Of a DNA stretch of 64,000 nucleotides, positions 36,784-48,755 are shown piece after piece; the first letter of the stretch is position 1; the number at the start of each line of letters is the position of its first letter. The DNA is taken from positions 15,587,802-15,651,801 of the forward strand of contig CM023534.1 in assembly GCA_013350335.1 (NCBI GenBank), written 5' to 3'. The position numbers and the translations under genes were made by a program. The DNA is from Chimonanthus salicifolius. Its lineage: Eukaryota; Streptophyta; Magnoliopsida; Laurales; Calycanthaceae. The notes beneath the pieces are model-generated. The model did no database searches. It was not told the origin of the DNA and was given only the letters and a program-made list of their open reading frames with translations.

Positions 36784-38552
36784 TGGAAATGTATCAATTA
36801 CTGAAAAAAAAAAAAAAACACCACGATCCACGAACAAGTCGTGGATTTCAGAGAAGCAGCAGATTAGAGAATCATGAAATGTGGCGATGTTACAGGTTCA
36901 TGTGAGGCAAATCGACATGGCTTTCATGCAAAAAGGCATCACAAGATGAGAGAGAGAGGGCCCAGGCAGCTATACTACTCTGTTTTTACTGTAAAATAAT
37001 AAAATAATAGAAAGCAGAGGGTTGACACATGACACTGGTGAAAGGATCTTCTGATCTGGGAATCAACTATATTTTTAAATTAAATGATAAAAACATTTTT
37101 TATTTTAAGTTAATTTTATATTCTAAAATTGTTATTTTCGTATTGTTGGAAAGCACAACTCTCATATAATCTTTAAATCTATTTGATGCCTCTCCTAAAA
37201 CTTTTTGCACTCAAATTTTTAACTAACGATTTTAAAACTTTTTTTATAATAAATTTATGTTTATTATGAATAAATATTGTCATTAAAATAAAATAATTAC
37301 TAATAATTCTTAAGAAAAATTCCAATTCTTAAATTCTAAATGATGGTCAATTAGAAAGTTAGTGTAGATATTTAAAATAAGAATTAGATATTGTATAAAA
37401 CAAAAAATTATATTCTAGATTTTGTATATAAAAAAGACATGTTCGCAGATGTGAGAGCTTTCTGGCACGGTGCTCTATCTGGTGGTGTGTCACTCTCATC
37501 TAATAATCCAAATGAGCTCTATAATCATGTAAATAATGAGACTCATGTAATTATTTAGCTTTAAAAATTAAATATAAATTATTAAACAAATATTTTAACT
37601 TATTATAATTAATTCAATAGTGACTGATAAAACTATATCAAATAAAAATTATAGATAACTGACTAATAAATATTTTAACTTATTATAATTAATTCAAGAG
37701 TGACTAATAAAAAACTATAAATAAGTGGAATTTAAGTTTTATAATAAAAAATAATGTTAACAGATTAAATTTAATGTTAAGTAGATCTCATATAGGACTG
37801 TTGTGCTGAACATAAAAATTATAAATAATTAAATTTAAGTATAAAAAATATTCTCCCTTCTTATTTTAGCTATTTTGTTATTTAAATTTTAGAGAATATG
37901 TGCATGCATGCATCTGAATCACCAGGTGGCATGTGCTAACTTTGTTATCTTAAGTTGGCACCGACTTAAATTGTTAGATACTTTCTTTCTCATTGTTTTC
38001 AATTATAATTATTGTAGAGAATGACAAAAATAGTATCAATTTAAATAAAGAGACATTAAACAATAGTAGGGACTTTCATAAAATATATTAGGGAATATTT
38101 TGTAAATAATATTTTATAATCATCGCAATGATTCATAATTATAGAAAGAAATTTCTGGTTTTGTCGACGTCCCACCAATTCCATCCACCAAAGACTGATG
38201 TTGAGGTTATGTGGGTACCCACTCTAATGTTAGCTACTTGAAAATGAGAGCAGGTGGGCCATATGTGGGCACATCTCACCCACAGCCGTACTTGGAGTTG
38301 AGTCATAACTTCTATTTTTGTTATTATAATATAATATAATATATTAAATACAAATTATTGAATTTTTTTAATTTCATTTGACATAAAATTTCAGAAACAA
38401 TTTACTCACATTCACAACTATGTAAGACTCAAGATTCTTTTAAAAGATAATCTAATTAAAATATTTCTATTTTTTATAAAATCATTTTAATAATTTTGAG
38501 GAGATTCTACGTTGTATTTATAGAATATGGGTTCTCGTTGTATTTTAACCTA
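36784..38552. other. 5' UTR exon/promoter side of DUF630/632 gene, then AT-rich spacer
   Basis: The first ~150 bp probably holds the transcription start of the minus-strand gene, including a GAGAGAGAGGG tract at 36949. The rest is AT-rich, with no gene or classifiable element. ATTTTAACTTATTATAATTA recurs at 37600-37690. Confidence 0.4.
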
Positions 38553-39763
38553 GGGAGCACTTACACACATCCGATTTTCCTATTCGAATCTGAAATTTTA
38601 TGACAAATTACCATTTTACCCCCGCATTTCTAATCATTCAATGAATGCCCTGTTTTATTTTTGCATTCATTCGAATGAATGCCAAGTAACTGCATTCATT
38701 CGAATGATTAGAAATGAATGCGTAAGTGTAATTTCAATTCATTCGAATGAATAGGCTGAACAGTAACACGGAATACTGCTTAGTCCATTCATTTGAATGA
38801 TTCGAATGAGGCACAAATGAATCATTCGAATGAATATACTTCATTCATTCGAATGATTTTAAATAATAAAATTTATTTTAAAACTTTAAAGTTATTTTTT
38901 GAGCAGTTTGTATTTTCAAAATTTCTTAAATTAAATATCCAGACTAATTACGATAATCTGATAAAAATACTTTAAGACTTCAAGGTCTTTTGACACTCCT
39001 AAATATTTAAAACACAGTATTTTACAAATAAGGTATCCCTAGGGTGTGCCGAAAATATATTTAGGAGTGTCAAAAAACCTTGAAGTTTTAAAGTATTTTT
39101 ATCAGGTTATCGTAATTAGTCTGGATATTCAATTTGAGAAATTTTAAAAATACACAGTGCTTAAAAAATAATGTGCATAGTTTATTAAATAATAAAATCT
39201 CCTTTAAAGCTTTAAAGTTATTTTTTAAGCACCGTGTATTTTCAAAATTTCTCAAATTGAATATCTGGACTAATTAAGATAACCTAATAAAAATACTTTA
39301 AGACTTTAAAGTCTTTTGATACTCCTAAATGTGTTTTCGGCACACCCTAGGAATACCCTTATTTGTAAAATACTGTGTTTTAAATATTTAGGAGTGTCAA
39401 AAGACCTTAAAGTCTTAAAGTATTTTTATCATATTATCGTAATTAGTCTGGATATTTAATTTGAGAAATTTTGAAAATACACACTGCTCAAAAAATAACT
39501 TTAAAATTTTAAAATAAATTTTATTATTTAAAATCATTCGAATGAATGCGCCTCATTCAAACTGAGCAGTATTCCGTGTTAATGTTAAGCTCATTTATTC
39601 GAATAAATTGAAATTACACTTAGGCATTCATTCGAATGAATGCCAAAATTAACTGGACATTCATTCGAATGTTTAGAAATGCAGGGGTAAAATGATAATT
39701 TGCCATGAAAATTCAGATTCGAGTGTGTAGAGACAGGAAAATTGAGTGTGTGTAAGTATTCCC
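38553..39763. mobile_element. Foldback Mutator-like element P2, 1,211 bp, intact
   Basis: Ends GGGAGCACTTACACAC and, complemented, GGGAATACTTACACACACTC. Flanked by a perfect 9-bp duplication TTTAACCTA (38544-38552 and 39764-39772), which fits the Mutator superfamily. The whole element is an inverted repeat centred near 39190. Each arm has CATTCATTCGAATGAATG-type palindromes followed by a ~280-bp module that is itself palindromic (GACACTCCTAAAT...ATTTAGGAGTGTC). The two modules are in opposite orientation, shown by the module centre GGTATCCCTAGGGTGTGCCG at 39031 and its complement at 39341. No coding capacity, so it must be mobilised in trans. Confidence 0.9.
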
Positions 39764-39837
39764 TTTAACCTATTTTATTTTCTTTCTTTCTTTTAGAATT
39801 TAAATCTCTTAGACCATTTTCTTATACTTTCTCCCTT

Positions 39838-39990
39838 TTTAATGTAATTCACGAAGATAATGGGTTCGAACCCCTATAATCTTACTTGGTGTTGTTCTAA
39901 AGGCAGATATCATCTGTAGGAGTTTTATGCTAAGTTTTCTATAATTTTCTACACATAAATTAAAAAAAGAAAAAATCACCTCAATTATGT
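39838..39990 (+). mobile_element. SINE-like retroposon, family B (5' truncated or diverged)
   Basis: Box-B-like GGGTTCGAACCCC at 39862, then CTTACTTGGTGTTGTTCTAA, a CATCTGTAGGAGTTTTA segment and a poly(A)-rich end. The order matches the copy at 43639-43797. Confidence 0.5.
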
Positions 39991-41329
39991 TAGAAAAATA
40001 TTATTTAAAAAAAAAAAAATTCAATATTACCCCCACCTCCACACTTCATTTTCCCATGCACCATGGCCATACCTAGACCTTCATCACCAAGGAGGAGAAT
40101 TGATGCCATTTTCTTTTGCCAAACCTTTTTGCATTGAATCGGGTAGGAATCGCTTTCATGGTATTGGACCTATTGACAGACTTTTAAAAGGGAATATACC
40201 TCAACTTTATGTCAGAACTAAAACCCGAATTTAAGTCTCAAGGAAAAATGATTCTGCCATGATAAATCTGTATTTACTATCTAATATTAAAAAAATTAAA
40301 AACTTTATTGAGTTAGGGTTGATTTGACTCAATAAATCTTGAATTCAATAAATTAAAAAAAAGGTTTTTTATTTTTTTTAATGAGAGGTTAGTAATTCAA
40401 GATTTTTTCTCCTTTTCAACAACTCAATTGATTTTCTCAACTTCTTTTCTTACAACTAATTGGTTAAAAACTCAAATTTAACTCGATAAATTATTTAGTT
40501 AGAGTCAGAAGTGACATTTTACCAACCTTGTTAGACTCAATTGAGATAGCAATTAAGCTTTTGAATTAGATTGGATTTTTTAAGTTCTTAAACACTGATT
40601 TAAAATTAGAAATTAGAAATTATAAATGCATAATATGAAAGAAAAAGTCAATTTTCCTTTATCATAAAGGAAAAAGAAGATGATGTGTAACCCACTTCCA
40701 ATTAGATGCAAAAGATGTGGACTTTATCTTTATGAGGTTGCAAAAGAAAAACATAGAGTTTTGGACTTATCCACCACCTTTAGTGATCTAAAATTAATTA
40801 CCATATTTACTGGGAATTTGGTGACTCATCACTACTGACTCTTGGGCTTGAAAAAGGAATGAAATTTGATCTCACCTTAAAGATTTGGGTAGAGTTGGGC
40901 TGGTGGGTCACAAGTGTAAAGTAGATGATGGGTTGGAAAGGAGAGGAGGGTGAGCTTCATCTTATCTTAAAAGTTGGAATTATACTTATATATAAGAATC
41001 ATGAATATACTTAGGGTACAAAAGTGTAAAGCATGTACTTTATACTTTTAATTTTTTTTTTCCATTCATTTTAATGGTGATTGGTAAAGTCTTATCTACA
41101 TTAAACATGCCCACGTGCTAAAGAAACCTCAGAATAAAAGGCAGATGGAAGGAATGAATGCTTCTTTTAAGTGTTCATAGCAATGATAAAAATCTCCAAA
41201 AACGAGATCTCTGCCCGTATCTCTCTCCTCCTTTTTTTTTTTTAAATATCGAGATTTTTTATATTTTAATTTTTCTGAATTAAAAAAAAATGAAAAGAGG
41301 TGATTTTGAAAGAAAAAAAATTGAAATCA
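39991..41329. other. Intergenic, nothing recognised
   Basis: AT-rich, with poly(A)/poly(T) runs. No gene or classifiable repeat. Confidence 0.4.
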
Positions 41330-41470
41330 TAAATATCGGCCTGTTCCCATGATCGAAATAATTTTTTTTTTTGAAAAAAATAAATGATATTTGATGATAT
41401 CGACTGATATATCAGTCGATTTCAACATAGTACAGTCGATACTAATCATATTGGCTGAGATTTCTCGGTA
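41330..41470 (-). repeat. ATATCGG-family repeat, diverged copy C6
   Basis: Contains ATATCGGCCTGTTCC, GATATCGACTGATATATCAG and CATATTGGCTGAGATTTC around A/T runs. Weaker than the other copies; assigned by the recurring TATCGRC palindromes. Confidence 0.4.
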
Positions 41471-43151
41471 GGTAAAACCCAAGATTTGCATCTTCAGAAT
41501 GTGATGTAGGGCCTGGTTGATTTGAAGTCGTCTTAGTGGTTTAGAGTCTCGCTTATTAGGTTGTAAGATTCTGGATTGGACATCAGTTCCACGTCGGAAG
41601 AGCAAGCATACAGAGTCTAACTAAAATGGTGGAGCTCATTTTTCTTAGGCATAATATGTTTTCATGCGTTGAAAAACAAAGGTATGAGTTCGACCTAGTG
41701 AATTTTAATCAGTCATAATAGACAATATCGTGCCTTGAGGTTGATTCTACATCACAATGGGAGAGAGGGTTGATTCAGATTTACATAAGACCTTATTTGC
41801 TTTGGACCTATTTTGAATTCAAATATATTTTAAACCTTGTTAAATGAGTTAAGTTAATTCAAATTTATTTTGGATTTGGAAAGAATTGAGTTCAAATTAG
41901 ATTATCCATTAAGTTAACAAATACCAAGACATACGCTAAAAGTACTCTTTAAACAAATGTAGATGTTATATAGTAAGATGTGTTTTATATATACACGACA
42001 CGACAAAAGTCAAATCAATGAAGTCTACTTATTTATATGAGTTTACTTTGAATCTATTTATCTATTAAATGATTCGAGTTAAAATACATCATTTATTAAA
42101 TAACTTAAATTAATCAGGTAAAACTACCTATTTATTCAATCGATTTGAATTACATCATTTATTAAATAAATTAAATTAATCACGTATATTGTGTCATAAA
42201 GAGTGTGAATGGTACATTAATATATCAAACTATCATTTGGTTGGAGCAGATTCGTGGGTTCCTATTCTCTTTAATCAAAGCCTTTCCTCTTCAACCTCTC
42301 ACTTTCGTGATTTACAGTTTGTATATAAAGCAGAATCAGTTTTATATATTTTTTGGTATTGACAGGACCAATTTTTAACAAAAAGAGAAGTAAAAAACTA
42401 AAAAAAGAAAAAGAAAATCGTAACATCAGAACCCTTCTTTTTAATAATGGAGGCACACTTTTTTCCCCCGTCCATGAATCATTTCTACTTTTGTAACATC
42501 ATTCGACAGCTGAATGATGAGTTCAAATCCGGTGTGTCCTTGAACAAATGTTTGAAATGTAATGACATGATATGTGGACAAACCTGATGTGTATAAAAGG
42601 AGTTATGAATTGATAGATATTACTAGTTATTCTATTTAAGTGGGTGATTGTATATTATTGAATTTACAAATAATACTTTCAAAATATATTCAGATAGTAG
42701 TATATCACGTCTTGAGTATTCGACTATTTATATATATCGAATAACTTTAGAGAAAGTAATTTTTTGAGTTAGAGTGAGAATCGAACTCAGAATATGATTA
42801 GGTAAATGACAATTTTTTTAGGAAAAAATTATTTTTAATCTATATGTTAATCTAGAGATTTTCTTTTATATTAGAGTTATCTAAAATTAAAAGATTTTAT
42901 TCCTAACACTTTTCTATTCCTTATGCCAATAGATATCGGTGTGCTTTTAATTCGTTGGTAGATTTCAAACTTCATGATTGATATTGTTTGTAAAGTTATT
43001 TTAATTTTTTTATTTAATTTCCATTTACTTCTATTGTACAAGAGTTGCTGCTTAAAGGCTAAGAAAACAAGTTCTTAGAGAGGAATTAATGGTTTTTCTT
43101 GCAATGTGTAATTCTTAAACATCTTTTAAGAGTTTTTTTCACTGAGCTATA
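41471..43151. other. Intergenic, nothing recognised
   Basis: AT-rich spacer with no domain-bearing frame or repeat that I could classify. Confidence 0.4.
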
Positions 43152-43430
43152 TGTTCGGCCTGGGGTTCTAGTCCAAAAGACTAGTCTGATAAGTGGAGTT
43201 GTCCAACTCCATATAATCTCTATTTTCCCTTTTTCCTAACCTATGTGGGACTCATTTGTAGCCACAACAATCTCTCCTTCAAAAGAGATTCTCCAACGGA
43301 TCAAACATCGTCACAAACCATCTCGTTCGAGTAAGAAATCCTGAGTCTACATACGTTAGCTTGGAGTCCAACTCTGATATCACTCATTGGGCCTGAGGTA
43401 CCGGCCCAAAAGACAACACTATAATAATGG
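43152..43430 (-). mobile_element. TRIM element, 5' LTR mostly lost
   Basis: On the minus strand, a 3' LTR at 43269-43152 starts TGTTGTGGCTAC and ends GGCCGAACA, with the shared GACTAGTCTTTTGGA core. It is preceded by a short internal region with purine-rich GGAGAGAT and, at about 43388-43372, a primer-binding-like TGATATCAGAGTTGG (initiator Met tRNA type). Only the last ~45 bp of the 5' LTR remain beyond it. Confidence 0.65.
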
Positions 43431-43638
43431 AAATTCTTTCACACCAAAACCCTCCTACACCCTTTGGAGGGAAGTTGTTTGTGCTGTTTCTTGGTTTCTT
43501 CTGTAATCTTGAGCACTAATATACATCTCTTACCATGGTCTTTAAATGCCAAAGTTCATCTTCTCATTCCACAACAGTAAAATAAGAGGTGGTTCTATCA
43601 AAACATTACACCATAACCTAAAATATTATTACTTTAAA

Positions 43639-43795
43639 ATATGGTGTAGATCAACTGGTAATCTCTCACTTCAGGAAGTAAGAGGTATCAGGTTTGAACC
43701 CCCATGACCTCACTTGGTGTTCCCTAAAAACAGTCGGTATCACTCGTGAAGATTTTACATGGGATTTTTCACAGTTTTCAATACGTAAAAAAAAA

Positions 43796-43797
<2 letters not shown>
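43639..43797 (+). mobile_element. tRNA-derived SINE, family B
   Basis: TGGTGTAGATCAACTGGTAA (box A-like), GGTTTGAACCCCC (box B-like), CTCACTTGGTGTTCCC, then a poly(A) tail at 43787-43796. The plus-strand layout mirrors the minus-strand SINE at 23712-23872, with a related tRNA-like head. Confidence 0.75.

Positions 43798-43799
<2 letters not shown>

Positions 43800-43828
<29 letters not shown>
43800..43828. repeat. (TA)n microsatellite
   Basis: 29 nt of alternating T/A directly after the SINE poly(A) tail. Confidence 0.95.
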
Positions 43829-43832
<4 letters not shown>

Positions 43833-44274
43833 TACTAGTGAGTTTCTTGAGTTTCGACCATTATTAACTGACAATACCAAGTAAGCCATCCAAATAGTTG
43901 CATGTTTTGGTTGAATTGGTCCAAAATGATGGTATGTTTTGGTTTTGTTAACATGATTAGTCAATTGCTTGTAATGATTTACTAGACTTTGGGCTAAGTT
44001 TGTACAAACATTATAGCCTTATAGGTTTCCTGTCTTGGTATAAGCTTATATTGCTCACCTGACGAAGTGGAACACTTCTCTATTGAGACTTGTAAAACAT
44101 GATAAGATCCCTATCTCATATACATCACAAATTCACAATATATATATATTATTTGAATACCGAGAGTCATGTTGTAAGAGATTTTATTGGACCATGATAG
44201 AAACACTTTTTACTATTTGGTGTGGGAGCCATCTTTGTTCAAAATGATAAATATTAAAATAAATATGTCTTTAC

Positions 44275-44921
44275 TATTGAGACTGCTGCAAACGAGTTCT
44301 ATATTGAAAGTATAGAAGGAGATCTTGGAGTTTATAAAAGACTTAGGTCACTCCACCTAAAAAACTAGTCTTTTGTGTTGAAAGCAGGGCTAACCAAACA
44401 CAAATTGAGCCCTAAAGCAAAAAATCTAAATGGGGCATTTTTTGTATTTAACATATTATTATAAGTAATATTTAATTAAAATTTTAATTATATAATAAAA
44501 AAATCTGAAAAGTTTTTCGGGCCTTTTTTTTTAACGCTCCTGCCGCCGAAATTTGGGCCTCCCTAATAGGGTTTTGCAGTAAGATTATCAATAATTTCGG
44601 GCCTTCCAATATTTGGGGCCTTAAGCGGCCAATTTTGTTGCCTTTGGATAGAGCCGGCTCTGGTTGAAAGTCCATGTCCTAACAAATGGTATCAGAGCTA
44701 CGTCTTAGGTTACCTCATGTGGGCTCAAGAGACCCCCCATGAGAATGGGTGGTCGGCGTTGCTTTCTCAATCAGAGGGCCTTGTTCGAGGGAAGAATTGT
44801 TGGGGCTGCTGTGAACGAGTCCTATATTAGAAGTGTAGAGAAAGATTTAGGGGTTTATAAAATACTTTGGTCACTCCAGCTAACAGACTAGTCTTTTGGA
44901 TTGGAATTCCAGTTCCTAACA
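44275..44921 (+). mobile_element. TRIM element with a nested hAT MITE in its 5' LTR
   Basis: The right LTR at 44798-44921 (124 bp) starts TGTTGGGGCTGCTG and ends GTTCCTAACA. The left LTR runs 44275-44384 and resumes after the nested insertion, ending CCTAACA at 44684. The primer-binding site TGGTATCAGAGC is at 44687-44698. The ~113-bp internal region ends in a purine tract before the right LTR. A 5-bp target duplication TTTAC lies at 44270-44274 and 44922-44926. Without the insert the element is about 360 bp, with no coding sequence. No 5S-like segment, so it is not Cassandra. Confidence 0.9.
44385..44662. mobile_element. hAT-type MITE (278 bp) nested in TRIM LTR
   Basis: Flanked by the perfect 8-bp duplication GTTGAAAG (44377-44384 and 44663-44670), diagnostic of hAT. 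Ends CAGGGCTAACC and, complemented, CAGAGCCGGCTCTATCC, matching the CAGRGC start usual for hAT elements. No transposase. Confidence 0.88.
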
Positions 44922-44926
44922 TTTAC

Positions 44927-45975
44927 AAAATCTAATTTTTAAGTAAAAAATGTCTCACATAAAAAAAAATAAAGATGCATCTGTCATTAAGTTTTTACTT
45001 CTAGAATGAGTTTGTTGTTTCATTAGTAGGTATAAAGTTAATGGTCAAATAAAAAATGACCTTGATCTATATAAAAGAATGATAAAACTACTCTTGAAGT
45101 TGAATTAACAAGCTATGCTATGAGTCTATAACTTAACATTGTGCCAAAAGGCCCTGACTAGGTGTAAAATTTGAGCCCAAGTTTAAATGATTATCTAGGG
45201 CTAATCTCATTGTTTCGCCCCATGTATCGCTCACATTGGAATGATTTTTATCATCTGGTTGAATCATATTTAAATTTAACCTCATTTAATTAGATTTAAA
45301 TTCAATCTCCCCAAAATGACTTAACCCCCTTAATGCGGCCATCCCAAGCCTAATTGAATCAATTGAGGATGGCGAGGCCCAATTTGATCAAGTGAAAGAA
45401 ATTGCACTCAAATTCTTATAGGGAATTGATGGAGGAAAGAGAGCACCTTGTAAGCCTTCCAATGAGCTTACTTTCACTCTATTCTAAGCCCAAATGATCA
45501 AGTTAAAGGTTGAGGGCTATTTTGTCATGGATTTGGCCTCAAAAGCCCACTTTAGAAGGCTCATTTTGGACGAATTTCCACATCATCATTCACCTCAATG
45601 CACATGTGGAAGCCATGTCATCGCCTACATGGCATGGAATCCTTCATTCTTAGCATTTTTGGCTGTGTAAGAACATAAGGACCACAAATTTGATTTTCGC
45701 AACTTCAAGAATAGTATGTAAAGGCTTGCTTTGGCGTGTGAAAGGATAGAGAGCTGATGTGGAGGACTACTTATCAAACAACTGTTGAGTTTTATGGCTC
45801 AAAGCCCTTTTAAGCCTAGATTGTAGGTTGGGCTCAAGTTCAGTGGGTCCATTATGTTGTACATTGTAATATTTATATTCTCTTCCTTCTTAGGGTTTTT
45901 TTAGTTGTGCTTTCTCTGGGTTTGAGAAGAGAGGAGAAAGACACTGAGATGAAGGGTGGGTAGGATTGATATAAT
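44927..45975. other. Intergenic; possible decayed LTR-like sequence
   Basis: No gene recognised. The stretch 45830-45950 (TTCTCTTCCTTCTTAGGG, GGTTTGAGAAGAGAGGAG) looks like the R/U5 part of a plant LTR, but no partner or duplication was found. Confidence 0.3.
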
Positions 45976-46140
45976 CAGGGATATAAATCTCGGTAATGAC
46001 CGAGATATCTGTTGATATTCAGATATCGGCTGAAAAATTTCTCTCCTATTTTTTTTTTTTTAAAAAATCACCTTTATCGGCCGATATATATCGGATATCG
46101 GCAGATATATATCGTATCGGCCAAGATTATTACCCTTGAA
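45976..46140 (+). repeat. ATATCGG-family repeat, copy C3
   Basis: CAGGGATATAAATCTCGG, AGATATCGGCTGAAAAATTT, CTCTCC, a T/A run, then TATCGGCCGATATATATCGG. Same order as C1, C4 and C5. Confidence 0.6.
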
Positions 46141-46737
46141 TGTAATTCGTGTAACTTGTCTGGTAACTATTTTTTAGTGAAATCTTTGTATGCCCCGTGG
46201 ACATAGACAATATTGGCGAACCACATAAATTATGTGTTCTTCTTGCTCGTGTGTGTTTGCTTGTGATTTGTGATTAATGTGTGTTGGCTTATCGCACAAC
46301 AACAATTCAATTTGAATGATGGTACTGCTCATATAACGTAGCTTTACTTCTCAAAATAAATTTGTTTTTTTAAAATGATACTCAATACACTTTAATAGGA
46401 TATGAAAATGGCTTTATGGAAAATTTATAAGGAAATGAAGAAATATGGCTACCTTGCTAAGTAAAATTAAACTAATACAACTCAATTCTCTAATTAAAAT
46501 GAATAGACATCAAATTACAGAGCAAGTTGAACAATGAATAAATTAAATGAACTTTTTCATAATTTAATCTAGCTGTCGTATATCATATGACCGTTAACAA
46601 AAATCCACCCTGAACCACATAACTTCTAATCCAACATTTGACATAGATATAGTGATTAAAAGAAGTAGCTGTTGGACAACTATTTCTAAGAGTATTATTG
46701 AAAACAAAAAGATTACCAATTCTAAAAGGCTCCCTGT

Positions 46738-48160
46738 TTACACACTTGATTTTTCTGCCTCTACACACCCATTTCCGGGTGTGGGTGGCTAATTACCATT
46801 TTGCCCTCGCATTTCCATTCGTTCGAACGAATTCCCAGTTCATTTCGGCATTCGTTCGAACGAATGGACGCATACCCCATCCAATTTTGATTCATTCAAA
46901 CGAATCCCCGTATAAAATCAATTCGTTCGAATGAATCAGGTGAATAGTAACGCCTGTTACTGTTCACCCATTCATTCGAACGAATTGATCGAATGAATCG
47001 AATTTTTTTTTTTTTTAATTTTAAAGTTATTTTTTAAGCACTGTGTATTTTTAAAATTTCTCAAATTAAATATCCGGACTAATTATGATAATCTGATAAA
47101 AATACTTAAAGACTTTAAGGTCTTTTGACACTGCTAAATATTTAAAACACAGTATTTTACAAATAAGGGTATCTCTAAGGTGTGCCGAAAACACATTTAG
47201 GAGTGTCAAAAGACCTTGAAGTCTTAAAGTATTTTTATCAGGTTATCGTAATTAGTTCGGATATTTAATTTGAGAAATTTTGGAAATACAAAGTGCCTAA
47301 AAAATAACTTTAAAGTTTTAAAGGAGATTTTATTATTTAATACACTATGCACATTATTTTTTAAGTACCGTGTATTTTTAAAATTTCTCAAATTGAATAT
47401 CCGGACTAATTACGATAACCTGATAATTATACTTTAAGACTTCAAGGTCTTTTGACACTCCTAAATGTGTTTTCGGCACACCCTAGGGATATCCTTATTT
47501 ATAAAATACTATGTTTTAAATATTTAATAGTGTCAAAAGATCTTAAAGTCTTAAAATATTTTTATTACGTTATCGTAATTAGTCTGGATATTTAATTTGA
47601 GAAATTTCGAAAATACACAGTGCTTAAAAAATAATGTGCATAGTGTATTAAATAATAAAATCTCCTTTAAAACTTTAAAATTATTTTTTAAGCACTGTGT
47701 ATTTCCAAAATTTCTCAAATTGAATATCCGAACTAATTACGATAACCTGATAAAAATATTTTAAGACTTCAAGGTCTTTTGACACTCCTAAATGTGTTTT
47801 CGGCATACCTTTATTTGTAAAATACTGTGTTTTAAATATTTAGGAGTTCAAAAGACCTTGAAGTCTTAAAGTATTTTCATCAGATTATTGTAATTAGTCC
47901 GGATATTTAATTTGAGAAATTTTAAAAATACACAGTACTTAAAAAATAACTTTAAAATTTTAAAAAAATTCGATTCATTCAATCATTTCATTCGAATGAA
48001 CGGGTGAACAGTAGATTTATTCGAACGAATTAATTTTATATGGAGATTCATTTGAACGAATTGAAATTGGATGGGGTATGCGTCCATTCGTTCGAACGAA
48101 TGAAAACGTGGGGGCAAAATGGTAATTAACCACCCACATTTTTACAATAAACAGTGGAGG
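46738..48160. mobile_element. Foldback Mutator-like element P3 (three modules)
   Basis: The left end GGCTCCCTGTTTACACACTT and subterminal AATTACCATTTTGCCC are matched in inverse on the right (GGGGCAAAATGGTAATTAAC), but the right end carries a small internal deletion and no target duplication could be read. Subterminal palindromes are of the ATTCGTTCGAACGAAT type. Three ~280-bp palindromic modules are present, marked by GACACTxCTAAAT at 47126, 47454 and 47779. The first is in one orientation and the second and third in the other. Confidence 0.8.
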
Positions 48161-48290
48161 GCAGAGGTCAAAAATTCGGTATCAGTCGATATATCGGCTT
48201 ATATTTTTCTCTCTCCTCTTTTTTTTTTTAAAAAAAAGCCGCTATCGGCCTCTACTTATCATACGTCTGATATTTGGATCTCTGGTGGAG
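48161..48290 (+). repeat. ATATCGG-family repeat, copy C4
   Basis: GGCAGAGGTCAAAAATTCGG at about 48160, ATCAGTCGATATATCGGC, TATTTTTCTCTCTCCTC, a T/A run, then CGCTATCGGCC. It abuts the end of P3. Confidence 0.55.
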
Positions 48291-48640
48291 GGACTGATGA
48301 TATGGTATATATTAGGGTAAAACTTGACTTAAAATAAATAAAATTGTAATTTATGATAGATGATGATAAATGTAAGTTGTCATGATAATTTTAAAACTTC
48401 AGATATTTTTGGCAGACCATTTAAGATAGAATGAAAATGATTTGTATTCGGAATGAAAACAAAATCAGGAGAAATATTAAGAATTGAATTTTCTTAGTCA
48501 ATTTTGTTAAAATCAATTTTTCATCAAACGCTAACTTTCTTAAAATAATTTTAATTTTCATTGTTTCTTTCTCATTTTAGATGCTAAATATAACTTTAGA
48601 GTTTAAAATATTTAAAAATTTCAGAGAAATAGGATGGTTT

Positions 48641-48755
48641 GAGGCAGGGGTGTAAAATTCGGTATCAGCCGAGATGATATATCGACTGATATATCATTAT
48701 CGGTCGATATTATTCTCTTTCCCTTCTATTTTTTTTAAAAAAGCCGATATTTGTA
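48641..48755 (+). repeat. ATATCGG-family repeat, copy C5
   Basis: GGCAGGGGTGTAAAATTCGG, ATCAGCCGAGATGATATATC, ATTATCGGTCGATATT, then CTCTTTCCC and a T/A run ending in GCCGATAT. Confidence 0.55.

Noticed and set aside
44275..44921. Cassandra (5S-carrying) TRIM
   Set aside because: No 5S rRNA-like internal promoter sequence in the LTRs.
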